Source of the DNA: Plantago elongata
Taxonomy: Eukaryota > Streptophyta > Magnoliopsida > Lamiales > Plantaginaceae
Direction: 5' to 3'
DNA length: 64,000 nucleotides
Assembly (NCBI GenBank): GCA_036897095.1
Contig: JAYMSP010000041.1
Coordinates: 43,441-107,440, forward strand
The number at the start of each line of letters is the position of its first letter. Position 1 is the first letter of the stretch. Below are positions 1 through 16,812 of the stretch, one piece after another. Below the pieces are notes generated by a model. That model searched no databases, was not told the origin of the DNA, and worked only from the letters and a program-made list of their open reading frames with translations. Position numbers and translations under genes: made by a program.

Positions 1-820
1 AGATTAAATTAAACCGAAGCATAATGTATGGTATACCATCCAATTCCAAACAAATACAACCAACCATATCAAATCAAACTACTCTAACTAAAATGCATGA
101 CGTGTTTATAACAGTGGAAAATTATATTTGAACCGATCAAAACATACTTCTACTTATATCGTTATTTAATTTCATTTTATTAAGTATTTAGATACTGATT
201 GGTATAGTATTTCAGTGCTCTTTTTTAATTGAAATTGAAAATTTTATATATAAAATATTCGATTTAAATGGAGAGATTGTCATTTCAACGGTATAACAAA
301 TGACACCTATTCCATATCTATGTTCCTCATATGGTAACATAATAATTCCAGAATTACTACTGTACACATAATTATATTTTATATACATCATTTAAAGAGA
401 TATACTATAATCCTACCAGCTAAATTTTATCAATATTATTATCATTTCATCATCAACAAGACAATTATCGGTAATGCTCCACCATCACTTGCATATATAT
501 TACAATTTACACGTATCATTAACTATTTCTTGTTAGTATTATTACAATTTCAAATGACGTTCTCGTATCAATTTACATGACAGGTTATATCTACTCGTTT
601 TAGCCAAAGTTCTTGTGTTTGTAAATTGAATGGCGATCATTACATTTTCTCACTACTCTTGAGTCTTCCCCATATAGTATTAGTTAAGAGAATATATATT
701 AACCGATCAGAAATAAAATATTTAATTACAATCATCATACAAATATACGACATATTATATACTGATATTATTTTATTATACTACTATAAAGGATACACTG
801 CACTAAGTGCGGTGCTTTTG

Positions 821-1046
821 CTCCATCCATCCCGCTAAAATGAAATAACTTTCCGTTTTGAGCGTCCCACCAAGTGAAACAATTTTTCATTTATGAAAAT
901 ATAATCCCACAATACAACTTATTTTTAATCACACATTATTGAACCCACATGTATTTTTATATTTCAAATTCATTCTTAACCACATACTTTTTTTTTTTAA
1001 ATCGTACAAAACTAAAATTTTTTCATTATTAACGGGACGGATGGAG
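821..1046. mobile_element. Stowaway-like MITE
   Basis: The left end CTCCATCCATCCCGC is the inverted complement of the right end, which closes with GGGACGGATGGAG followed by TA. The imperfect inverted similarity continues about 40 bp inwards on both sides. Length (226 bp), terminal motif and the TA at the right edge fit Tc1/mariner-type Stowaway MITEs of plants. The left flank is TG, not TA, so one target-site copy seems mutated. It has no coding capacity. Confidence 0.75.
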
Positions 1047-1847
1047 TATAAAATTAATCGAATTTAAGTCACGTACAAACTTGCATATTGTATTTCATGA
1101 GATATTAGTGTCTTAATTGGGTAAATACAAAATGTTTTACACATTTATGAATACAAGTTAATTTATAAAGTAGCGAAATTTTGAATATTACCAACCCATA
1201 AGTGAAAGAGTCGCTTCAGTTTATTTGTTGGGTAAATTGGCTTAGACCAACTTAAAATAAGTAATTTGTATGTAAATGTAGACATTTTACTATTTCTTAT
1301 AAAGTGTGGGGTGCCTCCACTATTTAGTAGATTAAGGAGTCATGCGAGATAGTTATAATCACAAATATATAATATTTTAAAAAGAACGACGGAATACAAA
1401 TACTTATGTGCGAAAATGAAATACATATGCATGAAATGCCTTGAGTCTTGTTAATGGGTTCAATACACACCCAAAAATTAAAAGTTCAAAACTACCCAAA
1501 AGTCATTGACATCATCTAAACAATTCTAGCTTGGTTTCTTTGTCCGAACCCAATCAACAACCACAACATTCAACTAAACTAACCCAATCACCTCTTTAAG
1601 TGTTTTCAATTCTTTTAGAATTTTCTTTTGGACTGTATATGTAAAAATTCTGAAGGAGTGTTGCGTGTGGTATGAAGTTATGAGCAAATAGAATTTAAAA
1701 TATTGTTTTTTAGTAGCTAGTTGTTAGAGAATAGAGAAGAATTGTTAAACAAAGTGCAATAGTGAACGACACTTTAACGAGTGAAATGATACTTTAACAT
1801 GACAATTGAAAACTTACTATATTGTTTTAGAATGGGTTAAATGCAAA

Positions 1848-2685
1848 ATGTCCCCTTAAGTTATTGTAAATGTGCACAAAACCCCTTTAAATTAACAAAT
1901 TAGTACAAAACCTCTTGAGTTATTGAATTAGTCACTGAGTTATAAAAAAAAGTGCATGAAACCCCTTAATTATATTCTGAATAGAGAATGGTTGTGATTT
2001 GCATCTAGAATCGATTGATAAATTCGTCTTGTTCAACAATTGTAATTGTAATGCTATATTTCATGTTAATTAATTAAAAAAATCGAAAAAGTGCACGAAA
2101 CCCCCTGAGTTATTAAAATATGTGCATTGAAACCCCTCGACCTTTTCTTTTTTCCTGCTTGATTGTGTTAGGTGCGACAATGGATTTTCTTTTAGTTTTT
2201 CTTACTCGAAATTATCTTCAACTTCACCTTTTTCCCGCGTACATGACTAATAATAAATTGGTATATGTTGTTTATATGCAGTGCCAATTTTAATTAGTGT
2301 TATTTATGATTATTATTTATATTTTAATAATTCAAATTTAAGTCATTTTAATATTTTAAAAAATTTGGACTATCGAGTCAAACTACACTTAGTATTTATG
2401 TAAAAGGGTATTGTAATGACTTAATAAGAATTTTATAAGATTTTGTGCATGTTTAATAATTATGATAATTTTATTTACTTTTGCATTGATTTGGTGTGAG
2501 ATAACGAAAATAAAAATTTATAGTCGCACTTAATTATGAGCTTGTATCTCACACTTTAAAAAAATGAAGGATGGAGGGTTTCATGCATATTTTTTAAAAA
2601 CTGAAGGAGTTTTGGAACTAATTCGTCAATTTATGAGAGTTTTGTGCACATTATTAATAACTCAGAGGAGTATTATGTATCTAGT
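1848..2685. mobile_element. Long inverted-repeat (foldback) element
   Basis: About 130 bp at 1848-1975 recurs inverted at about 2565-2685. Shared pieces in order are a run ending AAGTTATT (GAGTTATT on the other arm), TGTGCACAAAAC, TTAGTACAAAACCTC (TTAGTTCCAAAACTC) and GCATGAAACCC. The roughly 590-bp centre is AT-rich and non-coding. Long terminal inverted repeats around a non-coding core suggest a non-autonomous Mutator-like or foldback transposon. Exact ends and target-site duplication could not be fixed, so the boundaries are approximate. Confidence 0.6.
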
Positions 2686-3036
2686 TCTTTGTAGAATACT
2701 GAAGAGGTGTTAAATAAATTGTTAAAATAGATTTATTATATTGTTAAACTAAAAGTTAAATGTGAAGTGTACGAGGATATATGCTTTGTGATGGTCCAGC
2801 CTGTTAATCGGTTTCCCCTTCGAACTTTTTTAATTAGTGAAGTTAACTTGCTTGGTTGAGTTGCTGTCTAATTATTGGGCCATTTGGATTTTACCACCAG
2901 TTCAAACGATTCTTGTAGTTGACTCCACACGTTTGTCTGTCAGTCCATATCATTGGCTTGGCTTGCTTACCTAATTCTCGTCGAAGAACATTCACAACCC
3001 TGTTACAAGGAACATCACAATTTCGAAATATATTTA

Positions 3037-3195
3037 GTGGCTGTTTGGATGGACATTTGAGTGGGCATTTGAATGGATTTTGGTGAAAATTGTGTTTGGA
3101 TGGACATTTGAGTAGGGTATTTTAAGTGTATTTTAGGCCAAATCACTGTTCATCGAGCCAAATGGGGGTATTCAAATATCGAGCCAAACACCCCC
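3037..3195. mobile_element. Tourist-like MITE, copy 1 (159 bp)
   Basis: The ends are GTGGCTGTTTGG and CCAAACACCCCC, a PIF/Harbinger (Tourist)-type inverted terminus, flanked by TTA on the left and TAA on the right. The interior includes a GGCCAAATCACTGTTCATCG block that also occurs, inverted, in the element at 25069-25227, which has the same length. The flanking sequence shows a short direct duplication: TTTCGAAATATATTTAG precedes the element and recurs at about 3212-3232. Confidence 0.7.
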
Positions 3196-4789
3196 TAATT
3201 AGTATCCACATACAATTTCGAAATATATTTAGTATCCACATACAATTCAACGAACGTCTTCGAAACTTTTAAATTTTACATTCATTTCTGCTCGACAAAC
3301 TAAAGACGACCGTCACTTGTTTAGTTGTTAAATCTACATCAAAAGAAAATTCACTAGTCTTTTCTAATTTCGAAATTTTATTTCATATTTACTTACAATT
3401 CTACTAATGTGTTAAATCTGATCTGAATAGTGCATGGAAGTATTTTAGAGACACTTGTAAGTTTCAAGCAATTTCATAGAGTATATCAAATGGGGAAATT
3501 CCACTGTATTTCTTGTATTTCTTGATTCATTGTGGAATTGAGTTTGACTCTTTAACAACATGGGGTTACATTTAACAGGAATTGGACAATTGGAGAATCT
3601 AATGATTAAGCACATGAGGAATAAAAAAGACTGATTGATTCTGGATATAATCATGAGGAGATGTAAACAAAGTGAGTTAATTTGCTACTGTCATTTGTTG
3701 GCTTATTAATTCAAAGTCCTAAGTGGATCGGCAAGTGTTGTCAATTAGTGAAACTTAACCAAATTATGAATCCGGTATTAATCAACTCATAAACATATAG
3801 GTTAGGTTAAATCATGGAACCACAAGTGTCCGTTTCTTGTGACGCTTTTCTCAAAAGAAATTGAGAAAAAGTTTTATAATGTAGAACAAACAACTAAGGT
3901 TCCGACACCTCAGGCCAAACATTCTTGTGCCACATTTCATTTGCCTTGTATAGATTAATTGATCATATTGATAAGTTTTACATTGAAGCTCTGATCGATT
4001 GGTAAACATTACTTTTAAATTGTAATATCATTTATATACTAAACCGAACCTAAATCGATCTTGTAATAAAAGTTATATATACAGCACAAATTTCCCATTT
4101 AAGATTTTCAGAAAGGAGCAGCTATGGACTTTACAGATGTATGCTAGAATGTCATTTGTCGTCAAGGCTCACATTCAACAATTAGGAGAACTTAGAAACG
4201 CGTGTGAGAAAGATGGTATTAAAAAAAAGAAAGCACCAATCAACAAATACTTAGTTGTAATTTCAAATATAATAGATAGTATTTGAGTTCTAGACTTGTA
4301 CTAATTTAGACTAGTTAAGTGACAGAGTTTCACAAATTCTTAGAGGTGTCCGTGTATAGTTAATCTCAAAGTATACGTTATGATGTTACTTTCGTTTTTC
4401 TTTTCAATGCACCTATCATCATTCATCATTATCGGTGTTTCTCACGATGTTATTATCAATAATTTTCTCATCATGTTCACAAGTATGGTGAATTATATTT
4501 TTATTATAACCTTAATATATGTATGTACATAAAATTTCTCGAGATATTGTCTTTGAGTAAAATTTATTTAGACTTATATAATTATCTACTAGTTGACAAC
4601 ATTTTTAATTAGTACATCAATTATTTTGTTATCACACAAGTCATTTTATAAACATATGCTAGTTTGTTCGTTTTACGTACCACTAAAGAATTCTTCTATA
4701 GTAACTATTCACGAATTTTCTATTTATCAGATATACATATATAACTAAACTAAAAATCTTGTTCATTCACAATTTCATTCACTTGACTA

Positions 4790-4814
4790 ATATATATATA
4801 TATATATATATATA
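4790..4814. repeat. TA dinucleotide microsatellite
   Basis: An uninterrupted TA run of about 25 bp in AT-rich intergenic DNA. It is a candidate polymorphic marker and no function is suggested. Confidence 0.9.
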
Positions 4815-7800
4815 GAATTATTTAAAGTCTCCTAAATAATACTATAATAGAGTAGTTATTACAAAAATAGAAGTATGGTAGTAAGCGCATATGGAAAGAT
4901 ACGGCGAGAGCCGACAAAGTTTGTTAGGCAGGAGAAAGAGTGACGCGTATATTAATTAATTTTAGGAAAGTGGCGAGATGGTTCGGCATATCACACCGTC
5001 AAATGAAATTATGATCAGTCAGATTTGAATATTTTCTTTCAGTTCGTTTTATATTGTCACCTAATAATCATAATCATTTGACTAGTACTTCCATTTTTCC
5101 ATTGGTGTGAGATATTTACTTATCGAAACTACTGTCAACCTACACCTCCGCACACGGTGTCAGTTCGGAATTTAGACTAGACCAACTCAACGTTACGTCC
5201 CCGACTCAAGGAAGATAATACTAGACAGTTGGTAGTGTAGCCAAGCAAGCGGAGTGTGTTTTAAAGGCTTTGATTCCTATAGGAGTCGGAGAATCCCGTG
5301 AACAAGAAGAGACGTGCAGTCGTATCTTGGCTTGTTTAGCTATAGGTTATCAAGATTTTCGATTCTAACTAGGGTTTAATCACGATTATTTTATAATATA
5401 AGATTAATTAATTATTATGAAGTTGCAATAATCTTGATGAAGATATCCAATCGACTATATTCAACGATAAGTAATAATAGAGAAATATATTAAGAATTTC
5501 AATTTTGTGTAATTTCTAAATCAAGAGGATATATCAACTTAAGTCATGAGGTCAATGAACAAAGGTGGTCGCGTTTACCATCTACGAGTGATGAAGCCTC
5601 TTTCGTGCAACGATGGGGCCATCAAGGTGTTGGCAATTTTAAGATGGCTAGTATGATAATTTAAATTTACATATTGTGCTCATAATACTTTTATAGTCGT
5701 TGATGTTGGATATTTTGTTTTTTAAATGCGTCACAAGAATCAGGTCATTCAATTACTTAATGAGAATTTTTTTGGTTTGATGTCAATTATAATAAAAAAC
5801 TAATTGGACAAATGAAAATAGAAAAAACCCAAAGTTGACTTGAAAAAAGGCATGCAAATTGACATTACTCAATTTTCTTTTACATTTTACATTTTATATC
5901 TAGTTGATTTACAGATAGAAGTTAGAACATTGTGGTTTTTGGACTTGAAGTTTAACCTGAAGAAAACATATTGGGTATAATAATTGATTCTCTTTATACT
6001 TGAACGTACTTTACTCGTTGGTTTCTCAAGAACTATTGCACGGAAGGAATTTGAAAATCTTCGAAATCTTAAATGCATTTCAGGTTGGTCCATTGCTATA
6101 TTCCCAGACCTTGAGCTATTTGAAGAAATTGAATAAAAAGGAATTTGAACAATTAGATGTAATAGTCAACTTGATAGTGTACATAATTTAATTTTTAATG
6201 GTGTATACGTCAAGAAATGTAATGTTTTAATTAACAAGCATAATAAATGACACTACTTCACTGTAGTTTTAAACAGCTAAATATATTATTTAATTTGATC
6301 GAAACAAATCTTACATAAGTATATGAAATACCCAATCGAAACCAATAAAATAAAGACAAATCACGAATAAAAAGAATCAATCAAACAATTCAATTCCAGT
6401 ACTTGAACACATTTAAAACTTGCAAGTGCGATACATGCACGGAGTGTAATTTGGCGCGAGGAATGTGCATGTACCAATCTACATATCCGTACGTACTTAC
6501 TATCAAGTTTGACATGGGAGTTATTTAATGTTCATTATGACTCCATAAATTTGATTTTACCATTACGCAAAAAACATAGTCCCTCCCCCTAATATCTATC
6601 GATTGAAGTCCACCCTCTATTGTTGTGATGATACTCATTAAAACTTCGGAGTTATATAACGACTTTACAAACTAACATTTATATTTTTCCAACAATTTTA
6701 TACTCACTCGTAAGTCGTATCTACATTTTAAATTGCCCCAAACTTATATTTCGAGTTCTTTTTAAAGAAATTTCTGAATGAATGTCCACACTCACATTGT
6801 TATTGTGAAATTGTGAATAAAACGACTACTTTAAAACTTTTATGCGTTACATTCACACCCGATCAAATGTCTACTAAAATTTTGTTAAGGAGAAAAGAGA
6901 CTTAAAATTTGGTTGATACACATATTTTCTCCTGTCAATTGATACACATAGTGATCTTGTGCTTATCTATAAAATTTTGTCGTTTGATAACTTGAACTTT
7001 AATTTTCTAATGGTTGTTTCTTCACGGTTTATAGGGAGGCCTATTTGTATACACATCTATAGTCATATATGAATTGAACGTTCCACTATATTATTCTTCC
7101 TGACCTGTCTTTACTTGAATTATCAATATATTTTGTCTCTTCCGATAAAAGCCTTTAATTTACACACATAGGAATACAAAGATAGCTGGGCCGTGCTAAT
7201 CACGATTCGTTAAGATAGTAACGATATTAACTAAATATTTGCCGATATGAGTTAATAACAACAAGAATAGATTCACTTAACTGAACTAATTAAGTTAATA
7301 AACACAACCAGATTTGGCCACATCTATAATTCATATATTTGCGCCTTAAATCACATTATTTTATTGTCAATATTGCATATATATTGTTAAAGAAAGCTTG
7401 TCGCTTTAAGTTCATAACTAAGCAATGAAATTAAAAAAAGGCAAAAAACTGAATTTGTCTACTATCTGGTATTAATCTGGCATGATGCTGTGCGATTTTG
7501 TCAAAATTGCTATGAACGTAAAACTAAGGTGATGGTAGAGTAATAGAGTATTAGAGTGACCTAATCTATATAAGTATTTTTGTATCTGATATTAATTTAA
7601 TATGCAATTTTGTCAAAAATGCTACGTACATAAAATTAAAAAGATGATAGAGTACTTACTAGAGTGACCCGATTATAAATGATGATAAAGTATTAGAGTG
7701 ATTCGATCCATTAAAACCTTTCTTAAAAATGAGAGGCGGAGATGAAACAAATAAGTGAAAAAGGATAACAAGTTACTTGAAAGAGAGGGAGTGTGATTTG

Positions 7801-9384
7801 TGATCTTGAAAAACATACATGGATTTCATCCTATCCAAAGGCAAAGAGTGAAATACAGTTAAAGGGAATTACTTTATGCCAATTTGCGTCAAAATTATTA
7901 AATGCAACCTTGTTCACCTGCCACAAAAGAAGAGTTCCTTGTGAACCAATGTACACCAATATAGATCCATATATCATATATGTATGCTCTGCACGTTTCT
8001 TTCATCTTGTTACTTTTATAAACTTGTATTTTTATTTTTTTTATGCGTTAAACTTCAAAGGCGTACTAGGCGAATTTTCCGACTCACACAATATGTTGCC
8101 ACGCATCATTCTTCATCAATAATTAATTCCCATATTCTGCTTCGAGCTATACGTCTTAGTATTACCATCAATATACATTAAATCATGAAATGGAAGTGGT
8201 TAACATGTCATACTGGGTTAACTAATGACACTCTTTCTTCCATAGCTTGCCAAATCATTTATAACGAAATTAAACACCTTAAAAGTCAATTCTTCCTGCA
8301 ATTATGTACTTTACCTAAGCTATATTGTAGCCGATTTCATACACAACACCAAATATATAGACCTAAATTTGAAAGGGTAAAATAGCTTGCCTTCACTCCT
8401 AATATTTGTTCCACATTTGCTGTAAATTTCCCCTTCAACCGGTTTTTCTACGACCTGTTACACAAATAAAATTCTGAAGTTATGCAACATATATATCACA
8501 TGCACATATCCAACATTATGCAAAACTTTGAAGTCTTACCGAACTTTATTAATACACGTGTAGTTGTCAAATGATATAGTAGAAACTCCCTATATAAATA
8601 TTCTATAAATAAATAAACTCTTTATAATTATAAAAAAAAATTTACAGTTCTGATTTAGATATGAACACTTTTATTTAGAAATAAACTCTCTATAGTAATA
8701 ATTTTTTTCGATCCTGAAAATATGACTGTATAGAATTTTTACTGTAATTTTTAAGGAGTTGGGTTAGAATCATCAATTCAAGTAGCTCATTTCTTTGTAA
8801 ATTGGAATAATCTGGACAGGGCCAAATTTAAAGTGAAAAGCATAGGCTAATTAAATGTTCTTTTAATTAAATTCAAAATCCACAAATAAATATAACGACT
8901 CGTGAGCTTACGCCCGAGAGAACATGTTGTAGACTTACAATATAACTTCGATTGCACTGTTTGCTATAAAACCATTGATATTATTAATCAAACTAATTAA
9001 TTAATAACATTGATTACTTTGTTAATTATATATATTCATATATCGCTAGTTAGATTATTTATTAAATTATTATTCGGTATAAACATTAATAGTATAGGTT
9101 TTTTTGTAGACTTTTAATAAATTATAGTAACTTAATATTTGTAAATTTAAGTACAATGACAAACACAAAAATCGATAAATATTGAATAAAATAATTATTA
9201 GTTGATTGTATTCACTAGTCATTACATTGCTAAGGACTCGAGAGAGTTTCACATCTCTTGGAAATTGGAAGTTATCACTTTGTTCTTAAAAGGATCCAAA
9301 CAAACAATTAAAGAAAAGTAGAAGGACAAAATTGCAAATTAGCATAGAACTGTACAACTGCTTCATCATCTGATCACACACGCA

Positions 9385-9392
9385 TATAAATA
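9385..9392 (+). promoter_or_regulatory. TATA box of the O-fucosyltransferase gene
   Basis: TATAAATA lies 156 bp upstream of the ATG at 9541. It is followed by a pyrimidine-rich leader with CT runs (about 9450-9535), usual for plant 5' UTRs. The placement fits a transcription start near 9415-9425. Confidence 0.55.
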
Positions 9393-9540
9393 GCACAAAA
9401 TAAAAACAGAGCAGAGCAAACCGTTCACCCTTCATGGCCTCAATTTTCCCTCTCTTCTCCACTTCCTAATCAATTCTTCTTCTCCTTCTCTCTCTCTATA
9501 AAAAAAAAACTCAAATCCACTTCTTCTTCTTCCTCAACCA

Positions 9541-12910
<3,370 letters not shown>

Positions 12911-14143
12911 GTTTCTGCTTTCTTAGTTAGGTTACATGTATATGTAAAGAAAACCATTGTTCCGCGATAGCTGGATTCAGGATGTCGCGAGAAACATAAT
13001 TTTGACCCTGAAACCCGTCGGCATATGGTGAGGCGGAGCCGTTAGGGAAGAAATTGTGGATAAAGACACAGACCAGAATCTGTGATTAGCTTAGATACAA
13101 GCATTTTGGTACACATTGGGAGTACAGGTCATTCCATTTATTGGTTCATATTTCATTTTTGTCACAGGAGTTGAAATTTATGTTGATGGATATGTGCCAC
13201 CAATACAGATATATACAGCTCAATAAGCTTTCTGAGATTTTAACAAACAACTGTATCAGTTGTATAGAAATTATTTCTCTAAATTGCAAAAATTCAATAT
13301 TTTTCTTGATGGTTATTTTAAGCAGAGCAAGTAGATGTCAGTTTCCTTAATTAGGAAGTAGGCTAACCAATTTATATCCACACAGTTTATAGATGTTATT
13401 TGTAGGTATCACAAGTGAACTGTCAATAGAATATTTTGAGGTACAGGGTTAGGGAAGAGATTAGGTTTAGATGGTACAGATCAGGTTTCATGATAAGGAA
13501 TTTGCACCTGGGTTCTAGAAAATGTGTGGAGTTCGAATGGTTTGAATGTAAAAAACACCACCGGGTGGGAGAGAGATGATACTCTCTAACAGGGTACGAT
13601 AGCGGTCAAACAGACTGGTCGGACGTAGTAGATTGGGGCGCGCAAAAGCTAACTTTAATGATTATAATTAATACATCATGCAACAAGTTCAGGTTGCTTG
13701 ATGTTAGCTATAACTTGTCCTGCATTACCAATGATAGACAGGTGAGGTAACATGCCAAAAAGAGGCAATTTTGCATTCACAAGATTCGTTCCTTCATAGT
13801 AGCACTTTTGCCAGAAATTATCTTAAATCACATGAAATTATCTTCCTCTTGACACTAAAGGTATTCCACTTACATGTCTGGATTGTGGACAGAATCCATA
13901 ACCACATGATTCTAATAAAAAGCAAAGCTAGCCAAGAACGCCACGGCGAATTTACATGACAATCAAACCGAAGCAGATTGGCATAAACAAATTCTGGGTC
14001 AGCTTATTAACATTCCAATACAAGCAATGCCAAAATGTGCAAAACACTTCTAATTTACACTAAATAAAAAAGGTGTTTTATCTCATTGACTTTAGAAGCG
14101 TACCTTCATTGAATTATGTTGGACACTTGCTTCTAGAACCTAT
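12911..14143. other. 3' flank and intergenic spacer
   Basis: This covers the 3' UTR of the O-fucosyltransferase gene and the convergent 3' side of FLN1. I see no further coding exon, RNA gene or clear transposon. A GC-richer patch around 13490-13650 shows no recognisable domain. Confidence 0.6.
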
Positions 14144-16812
14144 CTACCACATGGATGGAACATAAACCTGTTCCTTTAGATTCTGTGTAGCACTCTCTGT
14201 GGGAAAACCTCGTACAGCACCGATTGTCCACTGCGCTATAATTCCTGCTGCAATAGCAAAGCGAAGCTGCCTTTCCAAAAAATCTTGATTTTCATACATT
14301 TCAGGTTCTGTAGTCAGTTTCCTCAAGATCCCAGCTACGACTGCATCACCAGAACCCGTTCTATCACATGTGAACGGTGTTATGAGTACGTCTTCTGTAC
14401 CAACAACAGTACCGTCAAAAGAAGGGGTGTAATAATGTAATCGCATAGTTCCATCTGTTACGAATAAGAACTTTAACCCATCATGCCACAGAGGCGAGAT
14501 TTCCTCACGAGTATAATGATAATTATCTCTTCGTTGCTTGGTATCCTCGTAACTATCAGCGTAGTATTGAGGTCGGTAGTTTCTTCGGTTCTCGTGGTAC
14601 TCCTCATCTAATAGAAATTCTAATTCTTGCTTCGAGACCTCAATGATATTTGCTTGTTCCCAGGCTTCTTTGATCGTTTCCTTTGTTTCATCACGTGATT
14701 TCCATAATGGCAATGGGAGATTCAAGTCGAAAAATATAAGACCACCAAACTTTTTAGACCAAGCAATTGCTTTGAAAAGTGTAGAACGAAGAGTATTTGA
14801 TGTCAGAACTTCAGAATTGAAGTGGAAGACCCTTGCCTGCAGAAAGAAGAAAATTTGTGTAAATCCACGTGTAATAATATCGTAAATTGTGAATTTATCA
14901 AAAGCAAACTCTCACAGTAAATATGATTACACTCTACATTCATTAGCAATTTACATGGCTAGTTTAAGAGGGGGCATTACTAGCATACATTTGTACTATA
15001 TATTCTTTATGATATAAGGGGCTCTCTGCTATATGCACCCCAAAAGATGCCGATGAATTGAACCAAGGAGAATCAGGTTGTATATTACTGGTATTCAAGA
15101 AGAAATTTCACCAAATATGCAACTTACAGGCTATTCAAAGACCCTGCACTTTCAGGAAACACAAGTACTCGGAAAAATTTACAGAACCACAGGTGTAGCT
15201 ATAGCTGATTGAGTTCTAAACTCAATAGAGCAAATATACAATCCCTATGCAGCTAACAAGATTATAGTATTATCAAATTAAGCAATGAGAAATCTATTTC
15301 AGAATAGCACCAAGTCTACAATAATATACTTCAGTACGAAACATAAACTATCAGCAACGAACGCCTCCAGAAATTCATAAGTATCTACTAACAGAAGCTG
15401 AAAGGAATTTCTACCGATCATCGATGAAACTGGATGAGAAAGGGACTTTGAAACTGCATTCACAAGAGACTGCCTCTTTGAGAATGATGATATGTTTAAA
15501 GACAATAAAGTTCTAGTAAACTTCAGAATACTAGAAACATTCCCGGCTACGAGAAACATTCTTTCCCAAACTAAACCAAATGCTCAGGGCTACTCTTTGA
15601 AGTAAAAAAGCCGCACACTTATACATTAGAACACCAAGGTTAAAGTATTGCTTATCAGTGAACACCATGTCAGAAATCCGACTCTACGAATCAGTTTAAC
15701 ACAACTTCAGCTAGCCTATAATCTAATTAAATTTCTTTGCTCAATATGTGTCACCACCGTGACTTATCAGCTAGTTAATTTCAAAGGTACTCCAACTAGA
15801 CTTAATTATCAGTATTTATACACACTTTTACAGAACATCATCTGCCTCTTCAGCAAATTTGCTAAACACGTCTAGTATATATAAAAACCAGTAGCAGTAT
15901 CAGCTGTTACCGATCATGAGATTGCTCTGCTACACATTTACCAGAATATAAATGCACATTACTAACAATGGACACGTCTGTACAAACAACCAAACAAGAT
16001 ACTGATAGGCAATAACTAAGCAATATCATATCCTACTAATTAAGCTAAGTGGCATATCCTACTAAAACCAATAAAACGAACATAAACTTCGTATTAACAG
16101 CATACTACATTACTACCTCCTTGAGCACAGACAGATTAAGCTCCTCCATACTCAACGAATCCTCAGCGCAATCCTTCACCGTCTCCGCCCACATTCCCCC
16201 TTCCCCAAACCTAATCTTCATATAACTACACCCCGTCCGTGCACTATCATCAAACCTCACTCCTCTAGTCTGAACCTTCTCCTTATTCATCATCAACAAC
16301 ATCTCCTCCCCAAAATCATCCCTCCCAAGTTTCCCAATAAACGCAGCGCGCCCGCCCAGCCTAACGTGCGAAATCGCCACGTTAGAAGGCGGCCCTCCCG
16401 GCGCCCTGACGAACTCCGGAGGGTCCCATTGCAACATCTTCCACTGTGAGTACATGTCCTGGTCCATCTGCATAGGTGCCACTCTCACTGTGGGGACAAA
16501 CTCCTTCTGGGCAGCTCCGAAACAGCAGAGCAGAGGAGGAGAATCGTATGGGAAGTCCATGTCATCTTCGAAATCGAAGAGCTCAGCTGATGTGGGCGTG
16601 TCAAGATTACTTTTTTTTGGAGGGGATTTGCGTTTTTTGGTGGTTGGCGATGATTTCTTGCGGGGTTTGCGAGTGGTGGAAGGGGAATCGGTGGAGGAGG
16701 ATTTTGTGGGGGAGATTTGGGATTTGAGAGTGAAGATGGGGTAGAGGTGGAGGTGGGTTTGTGAGTTTGGGGTGAAGAAGTGGGAGTGAGGAAGGAGATG
16801 GAAAGTTGCCAT
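14144..16812 (-). CDS. FLN1: Plastid fructokinase-like 1 (pfkB family)
   Basis: Two exons, complement(join(14144..14836, 16117..16812)), with a 1280-bp intron in phase 0, encode 462 residues; Arabidopsis FLN1 is of similar length. The N-terminus is Ser/Thr/Pro-rich (plastid transit peptide), followed by a very basic stretch at about residues 48-68 and an acidic patch at 79-89. The pfkB fold follows: GGPPSNVA near 139-145, then GRAAFIGKLGRDDFG, and the C-terminal DRTGSGDAVVAG near 390-401. The usual pfkB active-site motif is GAGD; the Ser in TGSGDA is a known FLN1 feature, and the protein is thought to act structurally rather than as a sugar kinase. FLN1 is a PAP subunit of plastid-encoded RNA polymerase and binds thioredoxin z, needed for chloroplast gene expression. 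The C-terminus FPTESATQNLKEQVYVPSMW is a strong family signature. The ATG at 16812 is well placed for the transit peptide. Confidence 0.93.

Larger units (their letters stand above)
1..9384. other. AT-rich intergenic region with MITEs
   Basis: No gene could be supported here. Open frames are short, start with non-ATG codons or lack recognisable domains. The stretch is strongly AT-rich and holds a Stowaway-like element (821-1046), a long-inverted-repeat element (1848-2685), a Tourist-like MITE (3037-3195) and a TA microsatellite (4790-4814), listed separately. A less AT-rich patch at about 5120-5340 could be a decayed LTR or leader sequence, but I found no partner copy or domain for it. The remainder shows nothing I can name. 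Confidence 0.7.

Noticed and set aside
626-838. Open frame of 70 codons at the window start
   Set aside because: Starts with TTG, is rich in Ile/Tyr from AT bias, has no domain and overlaps a MITE end.
7793-8385. Overlapping open frames that could suggest a small gene
   Set aside because: Non-ATG starts for the longest frame, no recognised domain, no splice-consistent extension and no conserved motif.
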